Below, one piece after another: positions 1-10,082 of a stretch of DNA of 64,000 nucleotides. Source of the stretch: an uncultured Arthrobacter sp. (GTDB lineage Bacteria; Actinomycetota; Actinomycetes; Actinomycetales; Micrococcaceae); contig NZ_CANLSZ010000001.1 of NCBI RefSeq assembly GCF_947493765.1, forward strand, positions 124,001-188,000, given 5' to 3'. Position 1 is the stretch's first letter. Each line of letters begins with the position of its first letter. The notes under the pieces are model-generated. The model had not been told where the DNA came from. It was given only the letters and a program-made list of their open reading frames with translations, and ran no database searches. Made by a program: the position numbers and the translations under genes.

Positions 1-2
1 CG

Positions 3-716
3 GTGCTCGCGGGGCACTCCGTGGGAGAGCTGACGGCCTCCGCCGTCGCCGGTGCGCTGACCGAGGAGGACGCGATCGCCTTCGTCCGCGTCCGCGCCAA
101 TGCCATGGCCGAGGCGGCCGCGGCGACGCCCACCGGGATGAGCGCAGTGCTCGGCGGCGATCCCGACGAGGTCACGGACCGGCTGTCGCACCTCGGACTC
201 ACGGTCGCGAACGCCAACGGCGGTGGACAGGTCGTCGCGGCAGGGACGCTCGAGCAGCTGTCCGCACTCGGGGAGGACCCGCCGGCCAGAGCCCGCGTCG
301 TCCCGTTGAAGGTCGCCGGGGCATTCCACACCCACCACATGTCACCCGCGGTCACGGCCCTCGAGGATCTGCGGGGGTCACTCACCCCGACCGACCCCGT
401 GGCGACCCTCATCTCCAACTACGACGGCAAGCCCGTGATCAGGGGCGACGGCAACCTGGACAGCCTCATCGCACAGGTGTCCCGACCGGTCCGCTGGGAC
501 CTGTGCATGGAGTCGATGCAGCACATGGGCATCACCGGTCTGATCGAACTCTCACCGGCAGGGACCCTGACCGGCCTGGCGAAGCGCGGAATGCGCGGAA
601 CGGCAGCCCTGGCCGTAAAATCTCCCGAGGACCTGGAAGCCGCCCACGCGTTCATCGAGGAGCACTCGCGAACCACGGATCCCGATCCGTCCATTACAGC
701 CGAAGGATCCCAGTGA
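3..716 (+). CDS. fabD: Malonyl-CoA:ACP transacylase, 5'-truncated by window edge
   Basis: Begins at AGHSVGEL (the FabD GHSxGE nucleophile motif); followed by fabH-acpP-fabF. Confidence 0.95.
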   Translation: MLAGHSVGELTASAVAGALTEEDAIAFVRVRANAMAEAAAATPTGMSAVLGGDPDEVTDRLSHLGLTVANANGGGQVVAAGTLEQLSALGEDPPARARVVPLKVAGAFHTHHMSPAVTALEDLRGSLTPTDPVATLISNYDGKPVIRGDGNLDSLIAQVSRPVRWDLCMESMQHMGITGLIELSPAGTLTGLAKRGMRGTAALAVKSPEDLEAAHAFIEEHSRTTDPDPSITAEGSQ

Positions 717-1774
717 GCATCACCGCAATGAAGCAGGCACCCCTCCGCGCACACACGCGCATCCACGGAGTCGGCGCCTACCGTCCCGAGCTCATCGTGA
801 CGAACGACGACGTCTGCCAGTGGATCGACTCCTCCGACGAATGGATCCGGCAGCGGACGGGGATCGTGACACGGCACCGGGCGCCGCGTGAGGTGAGTGT
901 CATCGACATGGCCGAGGCCGCTGCGCGGGACGCCCTCGCGGCGGCAGGTATCGAAGCGTCCCAGCTGGGTGCGGTCCTCGTCTCGACCGTGACCCACCCC
1001 TACGCCACACCCTCGGCCGCGGCGCAGCTGACGGACCGTCTCGGCGCGTCCCCGGCGCCCGCCTACGACATCTCGGCCGCGTGCGCCGGCTACTGCTACG
1101 GGATCGCGCAGGGAGACGCCCTCGTCCACGCCGGTACCGCGGAGTACGTCCTCGTGGTCGGCGTCGAGAAGCTCTCCGACTTCATCGACAACACTGACCG
1201 CACCATCTCGTTCCTCCTCGGCGACGGTGCGGGCGCCGTCGTGATCGGTCCCGCGGACTCCGCCGGGATCGGCCCCACCGTGTGGGGCTCGGACGGCAGC
1301 AAGCACGAGGCGATCCGCATGGACCGCTCCCTGCTGGACGTGCGGGACTACGCTCTGGGCGCGGTCGCCTCCGACGCCGAGCGCGACGAGGACGAGGGAA
1401 CGGAGCGCGAAGGGCTCTGGCCCACGATGCGCCAGGACGGCCCCGCCGTGTTCCGCTGGGCCGTCTGGGAGATGGCGAAGGTGGCGCAGCAGGCCCTCGA
1501 CGCTGCCGGCATCACGGCCGACGAGCTCTCCGTCTTCCTCCCGCATCAGGCCAACATCCGTATCATCGATGAGATGGTGAAGCAGCTGAAGCTCCCGGAG
1601 CACGTCCACGTGGCGCGCGACATCGTCGACGCCGGGAACACCTCCGCGGCCTCCATCCCGCTGGCCATGCACCGCACCCTCCAGGAGCAGCCTTCCCTCA
1701 GCGGCACCCTCGCCCTGCAGATCGGCTTCGGTGCCGGACTCGTCTTCGGGGCGCAGGTCGTCGTCCTGCCCTAG
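713..1774 (+). CDS. fabH: 3-oxoacyl-ACP synthase III
   Basis: GTG start overlaps fabD stop; SSDEWIRQRTGI, ACAGYCYG and HQANIRII motifs of KAS III. Confidence 0.95.
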   Translation: MSITAMKQAPLRAHTRIHGVGAYRPELIVTNDDVCQWIDSSDEWIRQRTGIVTRHRAPREVSVIDMAEAAARDALAAAGIEASQLGAVLVSTVTHPYATPSAAAQLTDRLGASPAPAYDISAACAGYCYGIAQGDALVHAGTAEYVLVVGVEKLSDFIDNTDRTISFLLGDGAGAVVIGPADSAGIGPTVWGSDGSKHEAIRMDRSLLDVRDYALGAVASDAERDEDEGTEREGLWPTMRQDGPAVFRWAVWEMAKVAQQALDAAGITADELSVFLPHQANIRIIDEMVKQLKLPEHVHVARDIVDAGNTSAASIPLAMHRTLQEQPSLSGTLALQIGFGAGLVFGAQVVVLP

Positions 1775-1851
1775 ATCCCAAGCCCGGATCGCGTCCGCGC
1801 GATCTGACCATCCCCCGCCGGTCCGCCGGCAAGAACAGAAAAGGAGCCATC

Positions 1852-2097
1852 ATGGCTAGCAACGAAGAAATCCTGGCCGGTCTGGCAGAGATCGTCAACG
1901 AGGAGACCGGCCTCGCCCCCGAGTCCGTCGAGATGGACAAGTCCTTCACCGACGATCTCGACATCGACTCCATCTCGATGATGACCATCGTCGTCAACGC
2001 GGAGGAGAAGTTCGGCGTCCGCATCCCCGACGAGGAGGTCAAGAACCTCAAGACCGTGGGCGACGCCGTGAACTTCATCTCGGGCGCGCAGGCCTAG
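1852..2097 (+). CDS. acpP: Acyl carrier protein
   Basis: DDLDIDSISMM phosphopantetheine site, 81 aa. Confidence 0.97.
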   Translation: MASNEEILAGLAEIVNEETGLAPESVEMDKSFTDDLDIDSISMMTIVVNAEEKFGVRIPDEEVKNLKTVGDAVNFISGAQA

Positions 2098-2201
2098 CAC
2101 CTCCCGTCCGGCTCTGCGGCCGCTCCCGGTATCACCGCCGTGGGCGGCCGCAGTCGTATTCCCGCCCCGGTGCAGCCGGAGCGCACCCCAGCGTCGAAAG
2201 A

Positions 2202-3443
2202 GTGACCATGCCACGCAAAGTCGTCATCACCGGACTCGGTGCAACCACCCCGATCGGCGGGGACGTACCCACCATGTGGGCCAACTCCCTCAAGGGAGTC
2301 TCGGGCGCCCGTGCCATCGAGGCCGACTGGGTGGAGAAGTACGAACTGCCGGTGACGTTCGCCGCCCAGATCGCCACCCCGGCCTCCGAGGTCCTCTCCC
2401 GCGTGGAGGCCAAGCGCATGGATCCGTCCACCCAGTTCGCGGTGGTGGCCTCCCGGGAGGCCTGGCGCGACTCCGGGATCGAGGACATCGACAGGGACCG
2501 CCTGGCCGTGGCGTTCGCGACCGGTATCGGCGGGGTCTGGACCCTGCTCGACGCCTGGGACACCCTGCGGGAGAAGGGACCGCGCCGTGTCCTGCCGATG
2601 ACCGTGCCGATGCTCATGCCGAACGGACCGGCGGCAGCAGTCAGTCTGGACCTCGGCGCACGGGCCGGCGCGCACACGCCGGTGTCCGCGTGCGCCTCGG
2701 GTACGGAGGCGCTCCACCAGGGGCTCGAGCTCATCCGCTCGGGCAAGGCCGACGTCGTCATGTGCGGTGGAGCCGAAGCGGCCATCCACCCGATGCCCAT
2801 CGCGGCCTTCGCGTCGATGCAGGCCCTCTCGCGGCGCAACGACGAACCGGAACTCGCCTCCCGCCCCTACGACACCGGCCGCGACGGCTTCGTCATGGGT
2901 GAGGGGGCCGGGGCCCTCGTCATCGAGGCCGAGGAGCACGCCCTGGCGCGTGGCGCGCGGATCTACGCCGAGCTCGCCGGGACCTCCGTCACCGCCGACG
3001 CGTATCACATCACCGCCCCCGATCCCGAGGGGCTCGGTGCCACCCGTGCGCTCAAGGCCGCGCTGTTCGACGCCCGGGCGCAGGCGGAGGACGTGGTGCA
3101 CGTCAATGCCCATGCCACCTCCACGCCCGTGGGCGACAAGCCGGAGTACACGGCCCTGAAGGCCGCCCTGGGTCACCACCTCGACCAGGTGGCCGTCTCG
3201 GCGACCAAGTCGCAGACCGGGCACCTTCTCGGAGCGTCCGGGGCGGTGGAGGCCATCATGACCGTGCTGGCACTGCACGAGCGCACGATGCCCGTGACGA
3301 TCAATCTCGACGACCAGGATCCGGAGATCCCCCTCGACGTGGTCACCGCCCCCCGGGAGCTGCCTGCGGGAGACCTCGTGGCCCTGAGCAACTCCTTCGG
3401 CTTCGGCGGGCACAATGCCGTGATCGTGCTGCGGAGCAGCTGA
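2202..3443 (+). CDS. fabF: 3-oxoacyl-ACP synthase II
   Basis: SACASG, NAHATSTPVGD and NSFGFGGHN motifs. Confidence 0.96.
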   Translation: MTMPRKVVITGLGATTPIGGDVPTMWANSLKGVSGARAIEADWVEKYELPVTFAAQIATPASEVLSRVEAKRMDPSTQFAVVASREAWRDSGIEDIDRDRLAVAFATGIGGVWTLLDAWDTLREKGPRRVLPMTVPMLMPNGPAAAVSLDLGARAGAHTPVSACASGTEALHQGLELIRSGKADVVMCGGAEAAIHPMPIAAFASMQALSRRNDEPELASRPYDTGRDGFVMGEGAGALVIEAEEHALARGARIYAELAGTSVTADAYHITAPDPEGLGATRALKAALFDARAQAEDVVHVNAHATSTPVGDKPEYTALKAALGHHLDQVAVSATKSQTGHLLGASGAVEAIMTVLALHERTMPVTINLDDQDPEIPLDVVTAPRELPAGDLVALSNSFGFGGHNAVIVLRSS

Positions 3444-3483
3444 GCACTGTGCCGTGCGCCGGCGGTACACCCGGTGGGCGGGC

Positions 3484-3987
3484 CTAGCCCACCTGGTGGA
3501 GCCAGCGCACGGGTGCACCCTCGGCGGCGTGACGGAACGACTCGAGCTCCTCGTCCCACGACTCGCCCAGCGCGAGGGACAGCTCGTGGTAGACCGCGGC
3601 GGGATCCCCCGCCCCTGCCTCGTAGGCGTAGCGGATGCGATCCTCCGTGATCATGATGTTGCCGTGCACATCGGTCGTGGCGTGGAAGATCCCCAGCTCG
3701 GGGGTGTAGGACCAGCGTCCTCCGTCGGCTCCTGCACTCTGCTCCTCGGTGACCTCGAAGCGGAGATGGGCCCAGCCGCGCAGCGCCGATGCGATGCGCG
3801 AGCCCGAACCCTGGGATCCTGTCCAGGACAGCTCGGCGCGCAGCATCGCGGGAGCGGCCGGCTGCGCCGTCCACTCGAGGTCTATGCGCTTGTCGAGCAC
3901 CGAGCCGATGGCCCACTCCACATGAGGGCACAGGGCAGTAGGGGCTGAGTGCACGTACAACACGCCACGAGCCGTCACACCAGACAT
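3484..3987 (-). CDS. DUF3145 family protein
   Basis: MSGVTARGVLYVHSAPTALCPHVEWAIG..., actinobacterial family next to the fab operon. Confidence 0.8.
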   Translation of the reverse strand: MSGVTARGVLYVHSAPTALCPHVEWAIGSVLDKRIDLEWTAQPAAPAMLRAELSWTGSQGSGSRIASALRGWAHLRFEVTEEQSAGADGGRWSYTPELGIFHATTDVHGNIMITEDRIRYAYEAGAGDPAAVYHELSLALGESWDEELESFRHAAEGAPVRWLHQVG

Positions 3988-4206
3988 TCCATCCTCCATA
4001 ACTGTAGGTACGTCTTCCCCAACGACCCTCAGTGATGCGTGGAAAGTGATGCGTGGAACCGGTGTGCTGACCGGACATCGACCGGCGGAGCTACGCCGGC
4101 TATCGCTCATTGTGCCCGACAAGCATCGATTCCGCCAGCATGGACGACGGATGCTCGCTCGGGAGCGGGAAGGGCGGATCCGGTGCTGGAAATCCTGCGT
4201 CTTTCC

Positions 4207-5139
4207 TCAGGCTCTGGGATGGGCCTGCTCATAGCTGCGCCGGAGGCGGTCCACGGACACGTGCGTGTACAGCTGGGTGGTCGCGAGACTCGAATGACCA
4301 AGGAGCTCCTGGACGGAGCGGAGATCGGCGCCGCCGTCGAGCAGGTGCGTCGCAGCGCTGTGCCGCAGCGCGTGGGGACCGCGTGCAGCGGTGTCCCCGA
4401 GCGACTCCAGTACTTCCTGGACCTGCGACCGGACGGTCCGCTGGTCGATCCGCCCGCCCCGGGCGCCGAGGAAGAGCGCTGGACCGCTCGTCCCGGTCAC
4501 CCGTGTCGCCCGTCCGCGTCGGAGCCAGTCGTCGACGGCGGCGGCCGCCGGCACCCCGTAGGGGACGGTGCGCTCCTTCCCTCCCTTGCCCAGGACCACG
4601 AGGGTGCGGCGCTCCGGATCGAGGTCGTCGATGTCGAGGCCCACGAGCTCCCCGACGCGGATGCCTGTCCCGTAGACCAGCTCGAGCATGGCCCGGCGTT
4701 GCAGTTCGCGCGGCTCTCCTGCCTGCGCGCGCGCACCCAGCAGCTCGAACAGGGCCGTGGCCTGCGGCTGGCTCAGGACCGTGGGCAGGTGACCGGCGCG
4801 CTTCGGGGCCCGCAGTCGGAGGGCCGGGTTCGCCGGTACCAGCTCCTCGCGGACTGCCCAGTCCATGAAGGTCCGCACCGAGGCGGCCCGCCGCGCGATC
4901 GTGGAGCGTGAGAGCCCTGCGGCGTCCAGAGCTCCGAGCCAGGTACGGAAGTGGCGCAGTTCCAGCTCTGCGAGACGGGAAGCGCCGGCGGACGTGGCGT
5001 GCGTGAGGAACAGGTCGATGTCCAGCCGATAGGCCCGCGCGGTGTGCGCGGACCGGTTCCGTTCCCGCGTCAGGTACGCGGAGAAGCGGTCGAGCGCAGC
5101 GGCGAACTCGTCACCGCTCGCTGCCCGGGCACCAGCCAC
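4207..5139 (-). CDS. xerC: Tyrosine recombinase XerC
   Basis: GPHALRHSAATHLLDGGADLRSVQELLGHSSLATTQLYTHVS catalytic R-H-x-x-R...H..Y signature. Confidence 0.93.
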   Translation of the reverse strand: MAGARAASGDEFAAALDRFSAYLTRERNRSAHTARAYRLDIDLFLTHATSAGASRLAELELRHFRTWLGALDAAGLSRSTIARRAASVRTFMDWAVREELVPANPALRLRAPKRAGHLPTVLSQPQATALFELLGARAQAGEPRELQRRAMLELVYGTGIRVGELVGLDIDDLDPERRTLVVLGKGGKERTVPYGVPAAAAVDDWLRRGRATRVTGTSGPALFLGARGGRIDQRTVRSQVQEVLESLGDTAARGPHALRHSAATHLLDGGADLRSVQELLGHSSLATTQLYTHVSVDRLRRSYEQAHPRA

Positions 5140-5166
5140 GACGTCCTCCGATCCTGAGGGCAGCCA

Positions 5167-5793
5167 CTACGGGATGCGGCTACCCGCCCCCAGCGTACCC
5201 AGGGCGAGCCGGGTCGCGGATTCGAGCTCCAGCAGAGCGATCTTCGTGCCGCTACCGGACGCGTAGCCCGCGACGCCGCCGGTACTGCTGACCACCCGGT
5301 GTCCTGGGACGAGGATCGACACGGGATTGGCCCTGACCGCCGCTCCGATCGCTCGCCCCATCGCCGAGTTCCCCTGCCGGGAGGCGAGGTCGCGGTAGCT
5401 GCGGCGTTCTCCGTACGGGATCGTCAGCACATCGGCCCAGACCTGCAGCTGGAACTCCGTGCCGTGCAGCTCGACGGGCAGCTCGAACTCCTGACGGGCC
5501 CCGGCGAAGTACTCCGCCACCTCCTCGGCCGCTCGCCCCAACAGGTCCGCAGTCATGGGCGGAAGCGTCGCCGGCGGCCCTGGTGTACCTTCCGGGCTCG
5601 ATACCTCCGCCGTCGACCCGGGCACACGGAGGCGCCGGCCGAGCAGTTCCGGTCCGGGAGCCGGGTCGTGGATCGAGTGGTACAGGCCGACGATCGCCGC
5701 GGCGTCGGCCACGATCAGCAGTCCGCCGACGGGAGTCTCGATCTCCTGATGCCATCGTCCGCCCCCGGTGTCGGGGCCGCTGGTTCCGCTCAT
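5167..5793 (-). CDS. Methylated-DNA--[protein]-cysteine S-methyltransferase-like protein (active site reads PGHRV instead of PCHRV)
   Basis: IPYGERRSYRDLA, NPVSILVPGHRVVSSTGGVAGYASG; the acceptor Cys of PCHR appears replaced by Gly (codon ggt). Confidence 0.85.
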   Translation of the reverse strand: MSGTSGPDTGGGRWHQEIETPVGGLLIVADAAAIVGLYHSIHDPAPGPELLGRRLRVPGSTAEVSSPEGTPGPPATLPPMTADLLGRAAEEVAEYFAGARQEFELPVELHGTEFQLQVWADVLTIPYGERRSYRDLASRQGNSAMGRAIGAAVRANPVSILVPGHRVVSSTGGVAGYASGSGTKIALLELESATRLALGTLGAGSRIP

Positions 5794-5827
5794 GGTGTCC
5801 TCCTGGTCATCGGATGGATCTGCTCGG

Positions 5828-7021
5828 TCATCGCTGTCGACGCCCCCAGCCCTCGCCGGTGCGGTAGGCGAGGCCGGCGAGTTCGAGCCGCGCCAGTCCG
5901 CCGATCACCTCGCGGACGGAGAGACCGGCGACGGCGGTGAGCTTGTCCACGGTCGTCGTCGCGCGCACCGGGAGCCCGTCGAGGACGAGCAGGTCCGGCA
6001 CCGTCAGACCGTCCTGGTCCTTCACGGGTGCGGCCTCCTCCCTCGCCCTGTCCCCCAGCGGCTCGCTGCCCAGCGGCCCGGCGAGCTCGGCGACGTCGGC
6101 AGCGTCTGCCACGCAGACGGCCGTGCCCTCCCTCAGGAGCCTGTGACATCCGGCCGAGTTCGCGGAGTGGACCGAGCCCGGGACGGCGCCGACGGGGCGA
6201 CCGAGAGCCGCCGCGTGGTGGGCGGTGTTGAGGGCGCCGGAGCGCCAGCGGGCCTCGACGACGACGGTCACCGCACTGAGCGCTGCGATCAGGCGGTTGC
6301 GCTGCAGGAAGCGCCACCGTGTGGGCGAGCTGCCGGGGGGCACCTCCGAGACCAGCAGGCCCCGCTGGGCGATGGTGCGCAGCAACTCCTCGTTCCCGGC
6401 CGGATAGTACCTGTCGATCCCGCCGGCGAGGACGGCGATGGTCGGCGGGCCGTGATCGCTCGCCGACGCGAGAGCAGCCCGGTGCGCCTGCGCGTCGATG
6501 CCGTAGGCGCCGCCGGAGACCACTCCGTAGCCCCGCATCACGAGTCCGGTCGACAGCTCCGTCGTCACCGCGGATCCGTACGGGGTGCTGTCCCGGGACC
6601 CGACCACCGACGCCAGGCGGGCCTGCGGTGGTATCGCCTGCGTGCCGCGCACCCAGAGACAGACGGGGGTGCCGCCCTGGAGGTCGTCGAGGGCCCCGGG
6701 CCATTCGTCGGTCTCGGGTGTGACCAACCGTCCGGCAAGGCGGCGCAGTGTCGCCAGATCACGTTCGGGTGCGAGTTCGGGCACGCGTGGGGCCCAGCGC
6801 GCCAGGGAATCCCGGAGCGGATCCCGCGGGCCGTTTGCGCCGCCCAGCAGCTCCCGCAGGGAACGCCGGATCCCGTCGTCCACGATGAGCTCCCTCCGGG
6901 CGATCCGCAGGGCATCGACGGGACCCACGATTGCCACGAGGCCCAGCCCTACGGTGTCGGAGGGTTCGAAGAGCCTCGAGAGCGCTGCCCTGGCCAGTGT
7001 GGCGCTGCTGTCGGCACCCAT
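5828..7021 (-). CDS. dprA: DNA-processing protein DprA
   Basis: VVGSRDSTPYGSAVTTELSTGL, SGGAYGIDAQAHRAAL, AVLAGGIDRYYPAGN. Confidence 0.93.
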   Translation of the reverse strand: MGADSSATLARAALSRLFEPSDTVGLGLVAIVGPVDALRIARRELIVDDGIRRSLRELLGGANGPRDPLRDSLARWAPRVPELAPERDLATLRRLAGRLVTPETDEWPGALDDLQGGTPVCLWVRGTQAIPPQARLASVVGSRDSTPYGSAVTTELSTGLVMRGYGVVSGGAYGIDAQAHRAALASASDHGPPTIAVLAGGIDRYYPAGNEELLRTIAQRGLLVSEVPPGSSPTRWRFLQRNRLIAALSAVTVVVEARWRSGALNTAHHAAALGRPVGAVPGSVHSANSAGCHRLLREGTAVCVADAADVAELAGPLGSEPLGDRAREEAAPVKDQDGLTVPDLLVLDGLPVRATTTVDKLTAVAGLSVREVIGGLARLELAGLAYRTGEGWGRRQR

Positions 7022-8556
7022 CAGGCAGCACGTTCCTGGAGGCGGAATCCGAGGGCGGTCACGACGTCGTCCGCGTCCGGCCGCGCGCGACCGGCCAGAT
7101 CGGCGATGGTCCAGGCGACGCGGGTCACCCTGTCCCACCCGCGGGCGCTGACGAGGCCGAGCTCGAGGGCTCTGTCCAGCGCTGCTGTGACACCGCGCGG
7201 CAGGGCGAGCTCGCTGCGGAGGATCCGGCCCTGGACCTCGGAGTTGGTGACGACGTCCCACGGGCGGAGCCGCTCCCGCTGCGCCCCGCGTGCGGCGGCG
7301 ACCCGCGCGGCGACCACGGCGGAGGACTCGGCCGCCCGGGTGTCCGCGTAGTCCTCGAGGCCCACCCGGCGCACGGCCAGTTGCAGATCGACGCGGTCCA
7401 GCAGCGGACCGGAGAGGCGGTTGAAGTACCGTCGGCGCTGCTGTGCCGTGCATACGCAGTCGGTCCCCTTGCCGGTGGCGAGTCCGCACGGGCAGGGATT
7501 CAGGGCCAGCACCAGCTGGAACCGCGCGGGATAGGATGCGGTTCCGGACGCCCTGTGCAACACGAGCCGCCCGCTCTCCAGCGGCTCCCGCAGCGCTTCC
7601 AGCACCCGGCGCTCGTACTCCGGCGCCTCGTCGAGGAACAGGACCCCCCGGTGCGCTCGCGATGCCGCACCGGGGCGGGGGATGCCACTGCCTCCACCGA
7701 TGATGGAGGCCGGGGTCGCCGTGTGGTGCGGGCTCTCGAACGGCGGGGTGCGCTGCAGCTGGGCGCAGTGCCGGTCGCCGCTCAGGCTGTGGATGGCCGT
7801 CACCTCCATGGCGTGGTCGTCCTCGAGATCCGGGAGGATCCCCGGCAGGCGCTCGGCGAGCATGGTCTTGCCCGCGCCGGGGGGCCCCACCATCAGCAGG
7901 TGGTGGGCGCCCGCAGCGGCGACCTCCAGCGCGAAGCGTGCCTCCTGCTGGCCCGCGATGTCCGATAGGTCCCGCGGCTGCGTGATCGACACGGTCTCCT
8001 CCGACGGGTCGGCGTGGACCACGGGGTCGGGCAGCTTCACCTGCGCGGCGTCCGCCCCGAAGGCCAGCGCCACCTCGGCGAGAGTCCGGAAGGACGTGAC
8101 ATCGGCAGCGGGGACCAGCGCCGCCTCAGCCTCGTTCTCGAGGGCGACGACGACGCGATGGTGGCCGGCCCCCACCGCGGCCATGACCGCCGGCAGCACT
8201 CCGCGAACAGGTCTCAACCGACCGTCCAGCCCGAGCTCGGCGATGAAGACCGTGGATCCGCAGGCCCTGACATCGCCTGCTGCGGCGAGCGCCGACATGA
8301 CGATCGCCAGGTCGAAGGCCGATCCGCGCTTGGGCAGCGAGGCGGGGATGAGATTGACGGTGAGCTTCCGTCGGCTGAGCGGCACACCGGCATTCCGGGC
8401 CGCGGCCCTGATGCGGTCCTTCGCCTCGTTGAGGGAGGCGTCGGGCAGGCCGAGGAGCACGAACGCCGGCAGGGTCTGCCCGATGTCGGCCTCCACCTCC
8501 ACGACATGACCGTTCATGCCCACCAGGCAGACGGCGTAGGTCCGGCCGAGCGCCAT
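7021..8556 (-). CDS. comM: YifB/ComM family Mg-chelatase-like AAA ATPase
   Basis: MALGRTYAVCLVGMNG..., GPPGAGKTMLAERLPGILP, LFLDEAPEY. Confidence 0.93.
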   Translation of the reverse strand: MALGRTYAVCLVGMNGHVVEVEADIGQTLPAFVLLGLPDASLNEAKDRIRAAARNAGVPLSRRKLTVNLIPASLPKRGSAFDLAIVMSALAAAGDVRACGSTVFIAELGLDGRLRPVRGVLPAVMAAVGAGHHRVVVALENEAEAALVPAADVTSFRTLAEVALAFGADAAQVKLPDPVVHADPSEETVSITQPRDLSDIAGQQEARFALEVAAAGAHHLLMVGPPGAGKTMLAERLPGILPDLEDDHAMEVTAIHSLSGDRHCAQLQRTPPFESPHHTATPASIIGGGSGIPRPGAASRAHRGVLFLDEAPEYERRVLEALREPLESGRLVLHRASGTASYPARFQLVLALNPCPCGLATGKGTDCVCTAQQRRRYFNRLSGPLLDRVDLQLAVRRVGLEDYADTRAAESSAVVAARVAAARGAQRERLRPWDVVTNSEVQGRILRSELALPRGVTAALDRALELGLVSARGWDRVTRVAWTIADLAGRARPDADDVVTALGFRLQERAA

Positions 8557-8921
8557 CAGAGCACCGCCCGGACATGTTCGATCCGCGGGGCCCCGGAGCC
8601 GTCGTCGAGCACGCCGACCGCATCGATCCGGAAACCGCTGAACCGCTGCTCGTGCGACCGCGCCCACTTCGACGCCAGCAGATACAGCCTGGCGAGCTTG
8701 CCCGCGCTGATCGCCTCCAGCGGCTGCCCGAAATCGTCCGAGGTCCGCGTCTTGACCTCGACGATCACGAGGGTGGAACCCTCCACCGCGACGAGGTCGA
8801 TCTCACCCGCCGGACACCGCCAGTTGCGGTCCACGATTCGCAGCCCCGCGCGTTCGAGGAACGCAGCGGCCGTCTCCTCGCCGCGGCGTCCCAGCCGATC
8901 CTTCGCCAGCATGGCCATCAC
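8556..8921 (-). CDS. YraN family (UPF0102) putative endonuclease
   Basis: GRRGEETAAAFLERAGLRIVDRNWRCPAGEIDLVAVEGSTLVIVEVKTR. Confidence 0.9.
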   Translation of the reverse strand: MMAMLAKDRLGRRGEETAAAFLERAGLRIVDRNWRCPAGEIDLVAVEGSTLVIVEVKTRTSDDFGQPLEAISAGKLARLYLLASKWARSHEQRFSGFRIDAVGVLDDGSGAPRIEHVRAVL

Positions 8922-9010
8922 CTCCTCCCCCAGCCTCGGGCAGAGGGAGGAAGGACCGCAGCGGAGAAGCTGCTATGTGGACAAGGCCGCGATCAGGCCG
9001 GAGCAGCCGC

Positions 9011-9337
9011 TCAGTTGCCCAGCGTGCCGTCCTTCGCCAGGGTGATGTCGTCGGACTTCGTCAGCTCCTCGACGTTGACGTCCTTGAAGGTGATCACGCG
9101 GACGTTCTTGACGAAGCGCGCTGACCGGTACACGTCCCAGACCCAGGCGTCCTGCAGGGTCAGGTCGAAGTAGACCTCACCGTCCGCGGAGCGGGCCTGC
9201 AGGTCCACGTTGTTCGCCAGGTAGAACCGGCGCTCCGTCTCCACGACATAGCTGAACAGGCCCACCACGTCGCGGTACTCGCGATAGAGCTGCAGCTCCA
9301 TGTCGGTTTCGTAGTTCTCGAGATCCTCGGCACTCAT
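9011..9337 (-). CDS. DUF2469 family protein
   Basis: MSAEDLENYETDMELQLYREYRDVVGLFSYVVETERRFYLAN. Confidence 0.9.
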   Translation of the reverse strand: MSAEDLENYETDMELQLYREYRDVVGLFSYVVETERRFYLANNVDLQARSADGEVYFDLTLQDAWVWDVYRSARFVKNVRVITFKDVNVEELTKSDDITLAKDGTLGN

Positions 9338-9344
9338 TCGGTCA

Positions 9345-10082
9345 TCATCCTCTTTCCAGGATCGGTGCGGCGGGCCTGTCGCGGCTCCCCAGGCGCCAGG
9401 TCCTCCGGTGGTACTCAGTGGGCCCGGCGGCATCGATGGCCGTGCGGTGCCCCGCGGTGGCGTACCCCTTGTTGACGTCCCACCCGAAGGACGGATGATC
9501 CGCCGCGAGCGAGACCATCAGGTCGTCGCGCTCCACCTTCGCGAGCACACTCGCGGCGGCGACGCTCAGGCAGGTCAGATCGGCCTTGATCCGGGTGTGC
9601 ACCGGAGCCGTGCGGTCCTGCGCGTCGCGTCCCACAACCAGATCACCGTCGGTCCCCGCCGTGTCCGCTGGAAGCGGTGAGAGCCAGTCGTGGTTACCGT
9701 CGAGCACGACGACGTCGGGCGGAACGCTCGTCCGGACCGTGGCCAGCGCCCGGCTCCCGGCGGTCCGCAGGGCGCCCACCAGACCGAGGGCGTCGATCTC
9801 GGCGGCCGATGCGTGCCCCACCCCGGAAGCCACGCACCAGCGTCGGATGCGGGGCACCAGGGCCTCACGCTCTGCGGCGGTGAGCAGCTTGCTGTCGCGG
9901 ACCCCGCGCAGCCCGCGGGCGGCCTCCAGATCCACCACGACGATGCCCACTGACACCGGGCCGGCCAGTGCTCCCCTGCCCACCTCGTCGCACCCGGCGA
10001 CGAACCGGTGGCCCTGCGCCGAGAACGCCCTCTCGAGCCGGAGCGTCGGCGCGGCGGTCCGCCTCCGGCGCAGTGCCGTCAC
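9345..10082 (-). CDS. rnhB: Ribonuclease HII
   Basis: VAGCDEVGRGALAGPVSVG, VLDGNHDW, SVAAASVLAKVERD; GTG start overlaps the lepB stop. Confidence 0.9.
   Translation of the reverse strand: MTALRRRRTAAPTLRLERAFSAQGHRFVAGCDEVGRGALAGPVSVGIVVVDLEAARGLRGVRDSKLLTAAEREALVPRIRRWCVASGVGHASAAEIDALGLVGALRTAGSRALATVRTSVPPDVVVLDGNHDWLSPLPADTAGTDGDLVVGRDAQDRTAPVHTRIKADLTCLSVAAASVLAKVERDDLMVSLAADHPSFGWDVNKGYATAGHRTAIDAAGPTEYHRRTWRLGSRDRPAAPILERG

Noticed and set aside
4039-4911. Plus-strand ORFs opposite xerC
   Set aside because: Overlaps a clear XerC coding sequence and has no domain-like motifs.
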